Positions 10,928 through 22,213 of a stretch of 64,000 nucleotides of DNA are shown piece after piece. The notes beneath the pieces are model-generated. The model did not search any database and had not been told where the DNA came from. It saw only the letters and a program-made list of their open reading frames with translations. The translations under genes were made by a program, and so were the position numbers. Numbering within the stretch: position 1 is the first letter of the stretch; every line of letters begins with the position of its first letter. This stretch comes from Xenopus tropicalis (taxonomy: Eukaryota > Chordata > Amphibia > Anura > Pipidae). Location: assembly GCF_000004195.4 (NCBI RefSeq), contig NC_030679.2, forward strand, positions 21,109,212-21,173,211, read 5' to 3'.

Positions 10928-12333
10928 TGTGTTTATGTAAGCATATGCATATGTGTACAGATGAATATTCTCTGCTTGAGTTCAGAAAAAGAGTGTGGCC
11001 TGGTTTGGTCATCTATGTTTGCACAAAGCTCTGTGAGCAGAAGCTGCCATATTGCCATATTGAACATCTCAAGCTGAACCATTCTATATAGGCCCTCATC
11101 AACTTCTGTATGTGGCTGCTAGAAGTGTGTTAAAGCCAAAGGTCTGGTCTCTCAAATATGCTTTCCCCTTTAGGCTTTATTTTTCAGAGCACGGGGTACT
11201 TTTGGACTTGTCCAGGTTAGAAAATAACCTGTAAACTATAGTTGCCTTCACAGAAATGTATTAAAATAATGGTTTCATAGCAGGAAAAGGATGGCTACAG
11301 GGAACTTTAGGGAAAGAGTGGGAAAACTTCTTGGGACAATACCTCAAAAGAGGCCAGAAATATTGCAGTCAGATATACAGTAGATATATGCCTCTGAAGC
11401 ATTTACACAGTTTCTACCAGTTCAGGATAATTGTATGTTTATCTTAAGTTATAATTTTGAATGCATATAACAAATACAATTGATTGTTGCTCTCCCTTTT
11501 AGACCTAAGCAGGCTGCTGCTTCACCTTATTGGCTTGTTTGGTGGAAAATGTGCTATGTTTGTCCAGATCATCAAAATCCTGCACCCTTCACCTTGCCCA
11601 TTAATTGCCCCTCTTTCTGCTAAATCACTTCACTGATGCTGCCCTGTCTGACAGCAGAGCCCTTTATATTCTCCTTATCTTTTTCTGGTTTCTCCCTCTA
11701 GTTTTGTTTTTTCCATTGGTCCCTGCCTCATGCTTTTCCAGTACCAGGGAGATTTGCATGAAAGTTCTAATTAAAGAAGTTGTGAATGACGTGACTCCTA
11801 ACACCTTCTGAAGGATCCTGCTACCCGACATATGGAGCTTTGCTGCAGTGTTCCATCTGCTGGTGAAATACTTGTACTGAAGGACTTGTACATATTTGTG
11901 CATACAGGTGTGTATAGCCCCCACTCCCCCCCCCCCCCCCCCAGAATAACACAAAGTAACATCTTTATAGCTTTGCTTCTAGACAGCTTTATAGAAGAAC
12001 AAGGACCATGGCCAGCTACCATCAGTGAGGCCAGGAAGGGGTTCTGCCAAGGGCCTTATGTAGAAAGTGCAGTTTGGACTCAAACAAACTGGATTAGTGA
12101 ATTTTATTCAGAAAACTTCTGCAACAAGTAACGTGTATGAAAGTTTAACACTCTGTGGGTGTAGCACAGCTTAGTCCCAGGCAGCATTGACCCTCGGCCT
12201 AAGCTTCCCCTAACAACACACTGACAGAATGGCCAGAGCACTTCTTCTTCCTGCAAGAAACTTAAACATATAACACATCAAAGAAAAAGCAAAGGGAGAA
12301 AGAAAACATCATGTTTAAATGTAACTGTTAATT
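9965..12333. other. Intergenic: slc6a7 upstream
   Basis: I find no exon or structured RNA here. It holds the TA/TG microsatellite at 10857-10926 and a C homopolymer at about 11928-11942. The open frames around 10813-11091 are only the read-through of the TG repeat. The rest is unassigned single-copy-looking sequence. Confidence 0.6.
10857..10926. repeat. Compound microsatellite (TA)n(TG)n
   Basis: About 11 TA units pass directly into about 23 TG units, interrupted only at the right end (TGTGTGGTG). This is a long pure dinucleotide tract, likely length-polymorphic, with alternating purine-pyrimidine sequence able to adopt Z-form DNA. Confidence 0.95.
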
Positions 12334-12576
12334 CATACCTCCCAACTATCCTGACTGTCCCTCTTTTGACAACTCAGCCCACAGTCCCAGATTCTTACTG
12401 AAAAGATACAAATTGAATTAAAAGTAACTTTTTTCAGGGAGCCCAGAAATCATACCAAGCATCATCTGCACTTAGATACATTGTTTCTCACATTTAATTA
12501 AACAAGTAGCTTTTGGCAGAGAGCCCAGAAAATTTAAAAAGCCCCCCTGCACTGAGACTGAGACAATTGTAACTAA

Positions 12577-12892
12577 GGCGGATGCCACACAAGCGTATTA
12601 TCACCAAGCTGAAAAATGCTTGCCGAGAATACGCCCCGGTACTGTTCACTTCCCCTACCTTGTGCCTGTACCACAATGATTGGAATATGCTCAGGTGCAG
12701 GCACATGTAGCCGATATCCGCCAAAAACCGCAAGACTTCGTATCTTCGGCGGATATTGGCTACATGTGCCTGCACCCGAGCGTATTTCATTCATTCCGGT
12801 GCAGGCACAGGTAGGAGCATATGGCGATATTTTCGGCAAGTGTTTTTCCGCTTGCTGAAGATATACGCCAGACGATGTGTGTGGCATTAGCC
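12577..12892. mobile_element. PIF/Harbinger-like palindromic MITE (GCC…ATGCCACAC ends)
   Basis: A 316-bp element is flanked by TAA on both sides (12574-12576 and 12893-12895), the 3-bp target of PIF/Harbinger elements. Its ends GGCGGATGCCACAC and GTGTGGCATTAGCC are inverted repeats, and nearly the whole element folds back on itself: GCAGGCACATGTAGCC is mirrored by GGCTACATGTGCCTGC around a centre at about 12740. Related sequence occurs at 58348-58568, inside 12334-13199 near 13093-13160, and near 51690-51850. Confidence 0.8.
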
Positions 12893-13092
12893 TAATAAGC
12901 TAAACAGGTCTCTTGGGGGAACTGAGACTCACAGCTTAAAGGGCAATTTCAGCTTTTTCAGCAAAACTGTAATAACACATAAAACAAGACCCCAAAACCC
13001 CCCAGAAATGTGTTCAACCTGCCAAATTTAGTCAAATGGGAGTGGTTTCTAGGGGGTGTGGCTGTAAAAAAAAACGGGCGTAGTCAAAAAGT

Positions 13093-13165
13093 TGACGGAG
13101 CGTATTCTCGGCAAGCGTTTTTTGACATGGCGAGAATATGCTCGTGTGGCATCATTTATTTTTGT
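13093..13165. mobile_element. Fragment of the GTGTGGCAT Harbinger-like MITE
   Basis: The phrases CGTATTCTCGGCAAGCGTTTTT and GAATATGCTCGTGTGGCATCA match the ends of the element at 12577-12892. It is a short internal-deletion copy lying in the same host element. Its edges are approximate. Confidence 0.5.
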
Positions 13166-13747
13166 CCCTCTTTCCCTTTTCAAAATGTTGGGAGGTATGG
13201 TTAATTTACTCCTTTACCCCATAGACAGACTTGATTTGTAGAACTATCCAGTGATAGGTTGGTCATGATTGGGCAACAGGAAGTGGCTAGGGTAAATCAG
13301 GGGCAGGGCAAGCCTGTAGTGTTGGGAAAATCTACTTAGCAGGGCATAGGAGTGCAGCGGGCTAAATTGGGAGAATGCTGCTGGGGGGTGGGAGATCAGG
13401 GGAGAGCCACAAAAAATGGGTAACTCCTGAAGAAATGGGGGGGGAGTTGACAGCTCTGGAAATTATCTTGATTCCCAGAGAGCTTGGGGAGTGATTTATT
13501 ATCTGAACTACAGCTAACAAGGCCACCATCAGAAACTTTGGGGCCCTGCACAAGTTATTTATGTGGGCCCCCCATGAGCACAAGCTCGCAGTACCAAGAG
13601 TTTGTCTGCTCCCCTTGTGTGTACAATATAAACAGCTCATGTTACTCTATAATAAGCACTTCATATAAAGAGCCCCATTGATTAATGTGCTAATCAGTGG
13701 GATCAGTGGAGTTTGCCTTAAGTTTAACCCCTTCCCACCTACCTGGG

Positions 13748-13940
13748 ATTGTAAGCTCTACGGGGCAGGGACCTCCTTCCTACTGTGTCTCATACCACAT
13801 GGCACTTATATATATATATATTTATTGTATTTATTTATTATATCACTTGTCCTCCCTGTGTGTAATTTTGTATTTTGTAAGATTGTACAGCGCTGCGTAC
13901 CCTTGTGGTGCTTTATAAATAAAGTTATACATACATACCT
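13748..13940 (+). mobile_element. 3' tail of an L2-like LINE
   Basis: The phrases GATTGTAAGCTCTACGGGGC, TGTACAGCGCTGCG and GCTTTATAAATAAAG, followed by an ATAC short repeat, match the 3' end of the longer LINE at 61130-61922 in the same orientation. Only the non-coding tail is present, as is usual for 5'-truncated LINE copies or a tail-sharing SINE. A TA microsatellite interrupts it near 13807-13820. Confidence 0.75.
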
Positions 13941-14460
13941 GCCCCTGCTCTGTGCTATCATTGCTTAACATAGAAGTTTCGTAAGTTTTTGCATAAATTA
14001 TATATACTGTGTAAGTTTAGGGACCCACTGATATTGTTGTGTGTCAGGAATAGCCCATAAAAATTAAAAACAATTAATGTGCTAATAAGTCAGTATTTTA
14101 ATTGGGGGGTCAGTGGACAAGTTTTTGCATAAGTTACATAAATGGGGCCCAATAACCAGTCATTCCACTGCTGTAAAGTTCATGTAGGATATAATTCTGT
14201 AAATAGATCCCAATGTAACTCACTAATAAGCAGTTCATATAAATAGTTAAAATGAATGTGCTAATAAGTCAGTCAGTTCATTGGGGTAGTGGAGTTTGTC
14301 CCTGTAAAGCTTGCCTAATGCAGGAAGTGTTCCCTTCAGGGTACAGTCTGCAGGTCTCTGTGGTGGTTGTGGCCTTTTTATGCACTTTGCACACTGTGTG
14401 GGGCATTGTAAATGAGCCATTTCAAATAATAAACAAATGACTATCACTAATGTTCCACAC

Positions 14461-14746
14461 TAGAGTTGCCATCTGTCTGGTTTTGACTTGGACAGCCCAG
14501 TTTTCGGAAGGGCTGCCGGGTCAAGACCTCCTGCCGGTTTTCCAAATTAGGAAAACTGGGCAGGACTCACTGTGATTGACGCGGCGATTGGCCAACCGTT
14601 GACTGTCGCATTATATCCCCACCCAGTGATGTCGCCACCCCACCTCTTCCCTATGCCAGTGCCATCACAACTCGACCCGTCTCTTCTCCACCCCCGTAAC
14701 ATCACCCCCCGCCAGGAGAAAATAGCTGGCAGAGGTGGCAACCCTA
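14461..14746. mobile_element. hAT element, TAGAGTTGCCA ends
   Basis: A 286-bp element begins TAGAGTTGCCATCTG and ends GAGGTGGCAACCCTA. It is flanked by the exact 8-bp duplication TTCCACAC (14453-14460 and 14747-14754). The interior has a GC-rich centre with no coding frame. A GGCAACCCTT-ended scrap near 8290-8310 may be related. Confidence 0.82.
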
Positions 14747-14754
14747 TTCCACAC

Positions 14755-17311
14755 CATTAATAAATGTGTGAGGCTATTTCACCATGTTTCTATCTTATAG
14801 AGATAGGGATATAGGGATATTTGGGATCTATTTATTTTTACCAATACCTAATCTTTATGGGATATAAAGGGAAGGCAGGTTCATTTCTGCTTTTCATTGG
14901 CAAAACATAAACCATCAGCAACATAATTTGCAGAATTTCTTTTATTTTGCATTATCTTAACCTTATGGGACTTGGAGATCAGCTCATAGCATAAATAAAT
15001 AAGAAACGTGCAAAGGTTATAAGCTGCTGCCATTACATAAGGAAAACACAAGTGATGATAAATAACACAGAGATGTCTGTGCCACTTAAATGTAGGGCAA
15101 GGTTCCCCAAGTTCAGTCTTCAAAGGCAATCAAATCAATAGGAATGATTTATAGCACGTATTTATTATAGCCTATTAACAAGCGGAATTTCTGGCTCATC
15201 AATAATCCTTAAAATAGATATGTATATATATAACTTGTTCATTCATAAACATTTCTTTTACCAAAACATATGAAGAATATAATTAGCAGAAGTAAGCAGT
15301 ATGGCAGCTTCCAAGTCTGGCTTGTTTTTTATTTGTCTAGCCCCCCCCCCTTGATGTATGACAAAATGAAATAAAATTCTACAGTAATCTCCATACTTTT
15401 GAAAACAGCAAGACGGTCAAAGTGATATAATAAGAAGACCTTTAGGGTGATGGTAGATGGGGTGATTTGCTCTCCACAGAAAATCTGCTCCCTATGGGAG
15501 ACAACGCAGCCAAAAATGCCTTTCAATTTGATAGGACTAAGCTGTATAAATGTTTTACCTTCAAATGTTCAATGCAATTAAAATATATTAAAATGTGTAC
15601 TTTGACACCCATGAACAGCATCAACTGCCACCCAAAGAACACTGAGCATGTATACTGTCACTGCCAGTCAAAAGCCAGTCTTACAGTCTTACAATATCCA
15701 AGATGGCAATCTCCTTGGACATCCTGGTTATTCCTGTCATGGGGCTGTTGAACCTCTCTGCTGGTAGAGTAAGGCTTTAGTTCTCATTTAATAGAGGAAA
15801 GGTATAATCACTGGGGGGGTTGACAAACATTAGGCATTCCCCAGTGATTATAATCACTTACCTATACCCAAGGCCAGTGTTCCAACTACACCAGCCCAGT
15901 GTACTTCTATAGGAGTACCACATAGCAATCTTTTTATGCTTCTATCTAGCTGTGGCCCTGGCCCGGTGCACATTTACAGTAGATTAAAAAGCCAGATGTT
16001 TGCTTCTAAGTTCAGCCAAAGACAAATTTAAAGGTTTTTGTGTCCCGGACACAAGGCCCAGAACGTAGAGAAGGTCAAAAAAGTAGAAGGTGATAGCTTT
16101 GTGCTCCTACAGTAGGACCCTGGGCTGATGCACCTTTCAACTAACCAGCTTGGGGTCTCGTGTAAATGACTACAATAACTGGGGGTACCTAGTATTTTGG
16201 CACCCCCAGTGATTATTTAACAGTATGTATTATCCTGCACCTTATAGCCCATTGCTCACTGTGTTTATATCAGTCAGGGGTTAAGTAGAATGGCTTACAT
16301 ACAGACAGACAGTATCAGCATCGCTGTAAAAGAGAAAAGATAAGCATGATAGAGGCGAGTGAGCAGGGAGTCACCGACTGATACGATCCCAGGCCTAATT
16401 CTTCTCACCTATATTTATTATTGCATATTGCAGTTTATCTACCGGCCGCCCGTGGAAACACAAGGCATGACGCACTGAGCTTTAGTGTTTAAAAAACAAT
16501 AAACACAACAATCAGTGCCTATACCTGTGTCTATTATCCCTGTCAAGCACACTTTTATAATCCAGCTCAATTTAAAGGACCTGATTAGGAGGGCAATCCA
16601 CTTGAGTTTATGGAGTTGAACTAAGTAATTGCTTGATAGATGCCACCCAACAGTGACTGAGGCGTGTAGCCTTGGTTGTTTATATCTCCTCCCCAAGGAA
16701 GCCTGACCGACTGAGTTCATGAGTGATAGGCTTGAGGTATCTCAGCAGCAGGTCATTGGCAATCATGCAAACCTGATAAAAGGTCCCTGATGCTAATCGC
16801 AGGTAACGTCAGGTGTTTCTGGTGACTGGTAGGTTAAAGTCAACCTTCCACCCCCTCCCAGAATGACCTGGGTATTTTTCTGTGGGTGGAGATGAAAAAG
16901 AGAGGATTAGTGTAAATATATTTATTGCTTTTCCCAGCAGCCTTTGCTGTCACACACCTCGTGAAGATCATGCAAATTGATGGACCTTTGCCCTGATTGT
17001 TTAAACAGCAAAGGGGCAGATAGTTTATCAGCAGCACCAACTGTTCACTGTGATATTCCCCTGCCCTTGTGCCACGGTTCTTGGCTCCTTGTTTAACTGA
17101 AGGAAATAAATGACAAGTCTGTCTCCTTTGTCGCTTGTGAAGAAAAAAATATATAACAACTCTTTATATAAACATATCCACTAATTCTACATTAATGAGA
17201 TAATGCTATAATCCAATTGCATCTGTTGTCTCTGTTGTTATTCCCCTGGATGCCAACAGAGGGGGCACAGAAGTTATTTTTTAATGTATTTACAGAAAGC
17301 AGTATGTTTGG
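14755..17311. other. Intergenic, mostly unassigned sequence
   Basis: I see no exon here. Two short near-repeats flank 15800-15850 and 16170-16215, where the phrase CCCCAGTGATTA recurs in nearby copies. The block 16240-17110 has few recognisable repeats and could be conserved non-coding DNA, but nothing in the sequence alone proves this. Confidence 0.45.
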
Positions 17312-17980
17312 TACAGGTATGGGATCCCTTATCCGGAAATCCATTATCCAGAAAGTTCCAAATTACGGAAAGGTCACTTCCCATAGACTCCATTATAAGC
17401 AAATAATACTAATTTTTAAAAATGATTTCCTTTTTCTCTCTAATAATAAAACAGTACCTGTACTTGATCCCAACTAAGATATAATTACCCCTTATTGGGG
17501 GCAGAACAGCCCTATTGGGTTTATTTAATGGTTAAATGATTCCCTTTTCTCTGTAATAATAAAACAGTACCTGTACTTGATCCCAACTAAGTTATAATTA
17601 CCCATTATTGGGGGCAGAACAGCCCTATTGGGTTTATTTAATGGTTAAATGATTCCCTTTTCCCTGTAATAATAAAAAAGTACCTGTACTTGATCCTAAC
17701 TAAGATATAATTACCCCTTATTGGGGGCAGAACAGTCCTATTGGGTTTATTTAATGGTTAAATGATTCCCTTTTCTCTGTAATAATAAAACAGTATCTGT
17801 ACTTGATCCCAACTAAAATATAATTAATCCTTATTTGAGGCAAAACAAGCCTATTAGGTTTATTCAATATTTAAATGATTTTTAGCAGACTTAAGTTATG
17901 GAAATCCAAATTATGGAAAGATCCCTTATCCGGAAAACTCCAGGTCCCGAGCATTCTGGATAACAGGTCCCATACCTGTA
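17312..17980. mobile_element. ACAGGTATGGGATCC-family TIR element with internal amplification
   Basis: The element begins TACAGGTATGGGATCCCTTATCC and ends GGTCCCATACCTGTA. At 669 bp it is about twice the length of the copy at 7057-7393 because a 113-bp interior block is present four times (see 17422-17874). There is no coding capacity. Confidence 0.8.
17422..17874. repeat. Four tandem copies of a 113-bp unit inside a transposon
   Basis: Units start with ATGATT at 17422, 17536, 17649 and 17762, and the fifth occurrence at 17875 closes the array, giving spacings of 114, 113, 113 and 113. Each unit holds CAGTACCTGTACTTGATCC, TTATTGGGGGCAGAACAG and GGGTTTATTTAATGGTTAA. The first three units are almost identical; the last has more substitutions. 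Confidence 0.9.
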
Positions 17981-18070
17981 TATCTATATATTCTCTGTTC
18001 TGCTGGTTCTGACTCCTGAAACAACAAAGCAGAAGAAACCAACAGAACTGCATGAAAAACAAACTTCAGT

Positions 18071-18330
18071 TGGGCATTTTCAGCCCCTGAGCCATCCTAA
18101 CCCCCCCTCGCCCCCTGGTGCTTACCTCTACAGCACTGAAGGGGGTCAGGGGGGGCTGCATCCCCAGTGTAGAGAGCGCAATTGCACTCTCTACATTATC
18201 AGAGCCGAATTTCCATTTTAGTAAACAGAAATTCTGCTCCTAAAGTTATCAGGAACGCCTTTTTGCCGCCCCTGGTAACTTTGGGGGCCCTGCCGCCCAA
18301 GGTGAGTTTCCCATGGTAGCAGCACCCCTG
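18071..18330. mobile_element. Probable hAT element (…GCAGCACCCCTG end)
   Basis: The right end GGTAGCAGCACCCCTG is a common hAT-type terminus. It is followed by ACTTCAGC, and ACTTCAGT precedes the proposed left end (7 of 8). The left terminus is poorly conserved, so the exact start is uncertain. The interior is C-rich with no open frame. Confidence 0.5.
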
Positions 18331-19149
18331 ACTTCAGCTATGTGTTTCAAGGGTCAGAACCAGAAAACAGAAAGGAATAAACTTTGAAAATGTTTACTAT
18401 ATATTGGAAAGTTGCTTAGAATGTAATTTTTTGCTAGGACGGAGACCCCTTTTAAATGTGATCTGGATTATGCATGTCCCCTAAAGGCTGTCTGGGGGTT
18501 TTGGAGCTGTAAGCCACCAAAAGCTGAAGGTCTACTGTATAATGTTAGCTATACTAGGGCTGATTTTAACTTCTGACTTGCCACCTCCACACTGTTTCAG
18601 CAACTGGTCCATATATGGGGCCAAAATGCTAGCTTGCTTAAGGTGTAGCCCCAGGCCTTCCACAACTAATGATCATCCCATTCCTAGGTTGCTATGACTG
18701 GCCAGGTCCCCCTCTAGAATTGATGCGTCCATAGACAGGGTCCTAAGGAGCATTGTACAATTCCTCTCTCTGGGCACCATGTCTTCTAATTCCGCCAGCA
18801 AGCCACCAATATATATTTTTTTATTATGAAAAGCACAATTAGCCTCCAGGCCATGTAGTAAACTGAAATATCATCATCCAAGCACACCAATAAAACATTG
18901 CCCCTACTGCCCAACAGGGGCAAAGTGCAAGATAGAAAGAATTTGCAAAAATCAGTGCCAAACATGTGACCATTAAACATGCAACATTTCTTTATATAAA
19001 AAAATATATATTATACTGTATATGGTGAAATACATTGGATTGAGGCCATAGCAAATATTCCCTTTTTACACAGTTTCACAAGCAGGGTGTGGCCCGAGGC
19101 AAATGAGATGGGACTCGCTATTTTTGTTACGTAAGTTTGACGTCCCAAC

Positions 19150-19405
19150 TAGTGATGGGCGAAATGTTTTGCCAGGCATGGATTCACGGCGAATTTCCGT
19201 GTTTCGCCATTAGTGGATTGTTTTGCAAAACGGATGAAAAAATTCGCTGCTTGACCAAAAATTTCACAAGAATAGTCGCGGGTGTCAAAAGAATAGTCGC
19301 GGGCGACAATTTTTTTCCGCGTGACATTTTCGTTGTTTCGCAAATCTTTTGAAAGATTCGCAAATTTATTGGCAAAGCAAAATGGGACAGATTCGCTCAT
19401 CACTA
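19150..19405. mobile_element. hAT element, TAGTGATGGGCGAA family
   Basis: A 256-bp element has ends TAGTGATGGGCGAA and TTCGCTCATCACTA and an exact 8-bp duplication GTCCCAAC (19142-19149 and 19406-19413). It is longer than the 389-530 copy because of the extra phrases GAATAGTCGCGGG, repeated twice in tandem near 19268-19300. The open frames across it are chance read-through. Confidence 0.88.
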
Positions 19406-20149
19406 GTCCCAACCACAAGTTGGCCAGCAATAATAAATAGAGTTTCAGTTCTCATCTTGCTCTAATAATTAAGGAATGTACCCCCAATATAGTTGCTTTT
19501 AATTGTTTGTGCCATTTTTACTCTTTTTATCATCATGGCTATTCTTTTTGTTACTTACGTATATCAGGATATCAATAGAAACATTTTGTTTCCTAGAGGC
19601 CAGCTGAGAGATCCACCTGCAGGGACTTACCGTTATCTATTATGGGATGTTCTCCCCTCTGCCAGCTGCTCCCAGCAATATCTTGGAATGTTTTATGTTT
19701 ATGGCACTGAGATATTCAGTTTGTTAAGAGCCATAAATACTGATTAGATGAGGTTCTGGGAAACTGATCAGAATCCCAACAGTTTAGCATTTGACCTTGT
19801 TCTTTGCCTTCTTTCCTTTTCTTTTTTTTTGTTCACCAGTGCTCACATCCCACCTGTCCCAATCCTCATGCAAACAAATTGTACATTAGTTGCCATTTTA
19901 ACTTTTGTTAAGAAAAATGGCTGGATTTGGAGTGGGAAAGGGAAGAACAGAGCACTAGCTGCAGGTATGAAGAGAGGGGAAAGTATAGCCGGGATGTATG
20001 CTACAGTCATACCTTATATAAAAGTGTCCCTCCCATGACTCATGAATTAAACTACAGCTCCCAGCACCAACTGACCAGAGACTGAGTGTTTATACTTTCA
20101 ATGCCTTACTTATATTGCATTTGGGCACAGCAGTTTTATATATGTTTAG

Positions 20150-20446
20150 GGGCAACCTAAAATGTCATAAATGTTTTGTGATTGGTTCAGTAACCACTGG
20201 CCACATTTAAATATAAAAAGTACTTGGGAGCTACACGAGCATTAAAAAATATTTCTGAGGGGTGCTAAATAAGGAATTATTTAGTGCAAGTGGACTGCCA
20301 GCTTCAGGAGGCTCTCTTGTGTTCTTTATGCTTCAAAAGTTGTTTCAAGCCAGAAATTAAAAAACAGGCATGTTGTTTGATGCCACTGGGAGCAGTGAGT
20401 AATGTGTTGCTCACAAGCCACTGGTTGGGGATCACTGGTCCAGATC
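20150..20446. mobile_element. hAT-like element (…CCACTGGTTGGGGATCAC)
   Basis: The phrases GTGGACTGCCAGC, GCCACTGGGAGCA, TGTTGCTCACAAGCC and ACTGGTTGGGGATCACTG match in order a second copy at about 25400-25680. The right end is clear and the left is approximate. No duplication was resolved. Confidence 0.55.
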
Positions 20447-21236
20447 AACCATTTAAATCTATTACCCAGCATTGCTTATGAGAGGAAGGCTATATCCAAA
20501 CATTGTCTCAAGCTGAAAAAGAATAGCTTATCTAATAAATGCTTCTCTATGCTTGTAACCCTAGTGCCTGTACAGTAGTGCTTCAGCTGTTGCTGAGATC
20601 TAGTTCAACTGTTGCTGATCTCCATCTGCCAGCATCTCATTTCAACCAAAGCCTGTCAGAAGGTGCTGGGTACTGGGCTACAGGCCACAAAGCACTGAGA
20701 TCCAACACCATTTACCTACCTCTAAAGCAGGAAGCCATAGGCTAATAGGTTACCAGGGCCAGAATAATGTATAGTACATGAATAATGCAGAGGCTACTGT
20801 CTAGGGCACAACCATTTTGGAAGGGGAATTTACAGAGAATAGGGTTATGTAACAAAAAGGTGCTAAGTTTACCACTGATCTATTTACCTATTGCAACAAG
20901 TCAGCTGGTACAATATAATAGTCAACTGTTTAAAAGTAAATATTTTATTGGTTGCTATAGGTTACTAGACCTAGGCATTTGTGTGCCTTTTATAACATAT
21001 TGTAGAATACGACTATTACAGCTCATTATTTGAGAGGCATTACATTGGTACTGAATTGGTTAATTGGTCCATTGGTTCTCCTTGGGTTGGGAGTATGAGA
21101 GATGAAAGCAGGTCTGTCTTTAGTAGTTGTGGAGGTCAGGGCAAACATTATATAAAGAACAGGGTCCTATAAATTAAGTTGTTTGACCTATGGCCTTCAG
21201 CTGTGCTTTGGATTGGATTTAAATGTGAACTTACCT

Positions 21237-21493
21237 TTAAAGGAGAACTAAAGCTTAAAATGCTTACTTTCTGCTTGATCATTTGTGACAACCCCTAAGC
21301 TTAGCTTCTTAACAGCCACCCGGAACACACTGAGCATGTGCGTGTCACTGACACTTCTAACAAGAAATAAGATGTAGTGCTCTTGTCTTAACTTTGAAGG
21401 CCTGGATCATTAATGTTTAAAGGCTGGTGCAGTAAGTTCAGTATATAAAATGTGACTACCCATATTCATTTTTAGGCTTTAGTTCTCCTTTAA
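21237..21493. mobile_element. Kolobok/T2-like MITE bounded by TTAA
   Basis: The element runs from TTAAAGGAGAACTAAAGC to GCTTTAGTTCTCCTTTAA, an 18-bp perfect inverted repeat ending in the TTAA target. The interior is non-coding. A partial copy is at about 775-981. The TTAA target and AAAGG ends fit the Kolobok/T2 MITEs described from Xenopus; piggyBac-type elements share the target and are the alternative. Confidence 0.8.
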
Positions 21494-21639
21494 GACATAT
21501 TCGTTTTTTTGGTTACTAAAAGATTCCTAAAAATAGGAGATATCACAATATGACAATATTTGTGAGGTAGATGGCTGTTTGTTATTAACCCTTATGTACA
21601 ATGCTGTGAAAAATGTTGTTGAAAATGTCATGTTGTAAT

Positions 21640-21812
21640 TAGTGATAAGTTAAATTTTCACCAGGTTTTGGCATAAAATGCCCATGGACTTTAATGTGCT
21701 CACAAAAAAAAGTTGTGTGGTTTGAAAAAGTCGCCATGAAAAAATGTCCTTTGGCTTTTTGAATTTGCAAATATTTTGGCAAAGCGAAACAGGGCAGATT
21801 TGCTCATTACTA
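21640..21812. mobile_element. Diverged hAT element, TAGTGAT(A/G)AG family
   Basis: Its ends TAGTGATAAGT and TTTGCTCATTACTA are decayed versions of the family at 389, 19150 and 25002. The flanks GTTGTAAT and GTTGTTTT match at 6 of 8. The CpG sites present in the younger copies have mostly become TG or CA here, which fits an older insertion. Confidence 0.7.
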
Positions 21813-22042
21813 GTTGTTTTTATATCAATGGGTACTATCCCTTTATTTTTAGCTTCCCCTTATGTGTTTCTGAAACACAAATAATAATTAAGTCGGCTGA
21901 CATTTTGCAATTCTTATTGAAACTCGTACTTTTTCAGGGTTTTCCAGGTTTTCCAGAGTACTAGAAGATCTACCAAAGTACCAAGCTAAGGACAATCACC
22001 ATCAGCCTTTTTTCAGTTCCACAGTTTCTCTTATTACATTTA

Positions 22043-22213
22043 GAGTGAAGACACACAGAGCTACTTAGTAGCAGCTACTAAACTCCAGAAAGTACCCTGC
22101 CATAGACAATACTGAGAATTGCCTCTGCTAAAACACACGTAGAGACAATTATCAGTAAATGATCTGCATTGACTATTTTAGTAGCTGCTACTAGTAGCTC
22201 CGTGTCTTCACCC
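22043..22213. mobile_element. Harbinger-like MITE (GTGAAGACACACAGAGC ends)
   Basis: The ends GAGTGAAGACACACAGAGC and the mirrored GCTCCGTGTCTTCACCC enclose a fold-back interior with ACTAGTAGC/GTAGCAGCTACTA motifs. TTA precedes the left end. Related copies are at 46072-46166 (truncated) and 51475-52173 (interrupted by a hAT). The central part shows the uninterrupted ATTGTCTATGG-type sequence in reverse, which reveals the empty target site of the nested insertion at 51601. Confidence 0.75.

Larger units (their letters stand above)
12334..13199. mobile_element. CATACCTCCCAAC-ended element carrying inserted MITEs
   Basis: The ends CATACCTCCCAAC and GTTGGGAGGTATG are exact inverted repeats, flanked by the 7-bp duplication GTTAATT (12327-12333 and 13200-13206). 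Between them sits a complete Harbinger-like MITE (12577-12892) and a second fragment of the same family near 13093-13160. The host element is thus older than its passengers. No transposase frame remains. Confidence 0.75.

Noticed and set aside
10813..11091. Cysteine/valine-rich frame (VCVCVC…)
   Set aside because: Product of translating the TG microsatellite.
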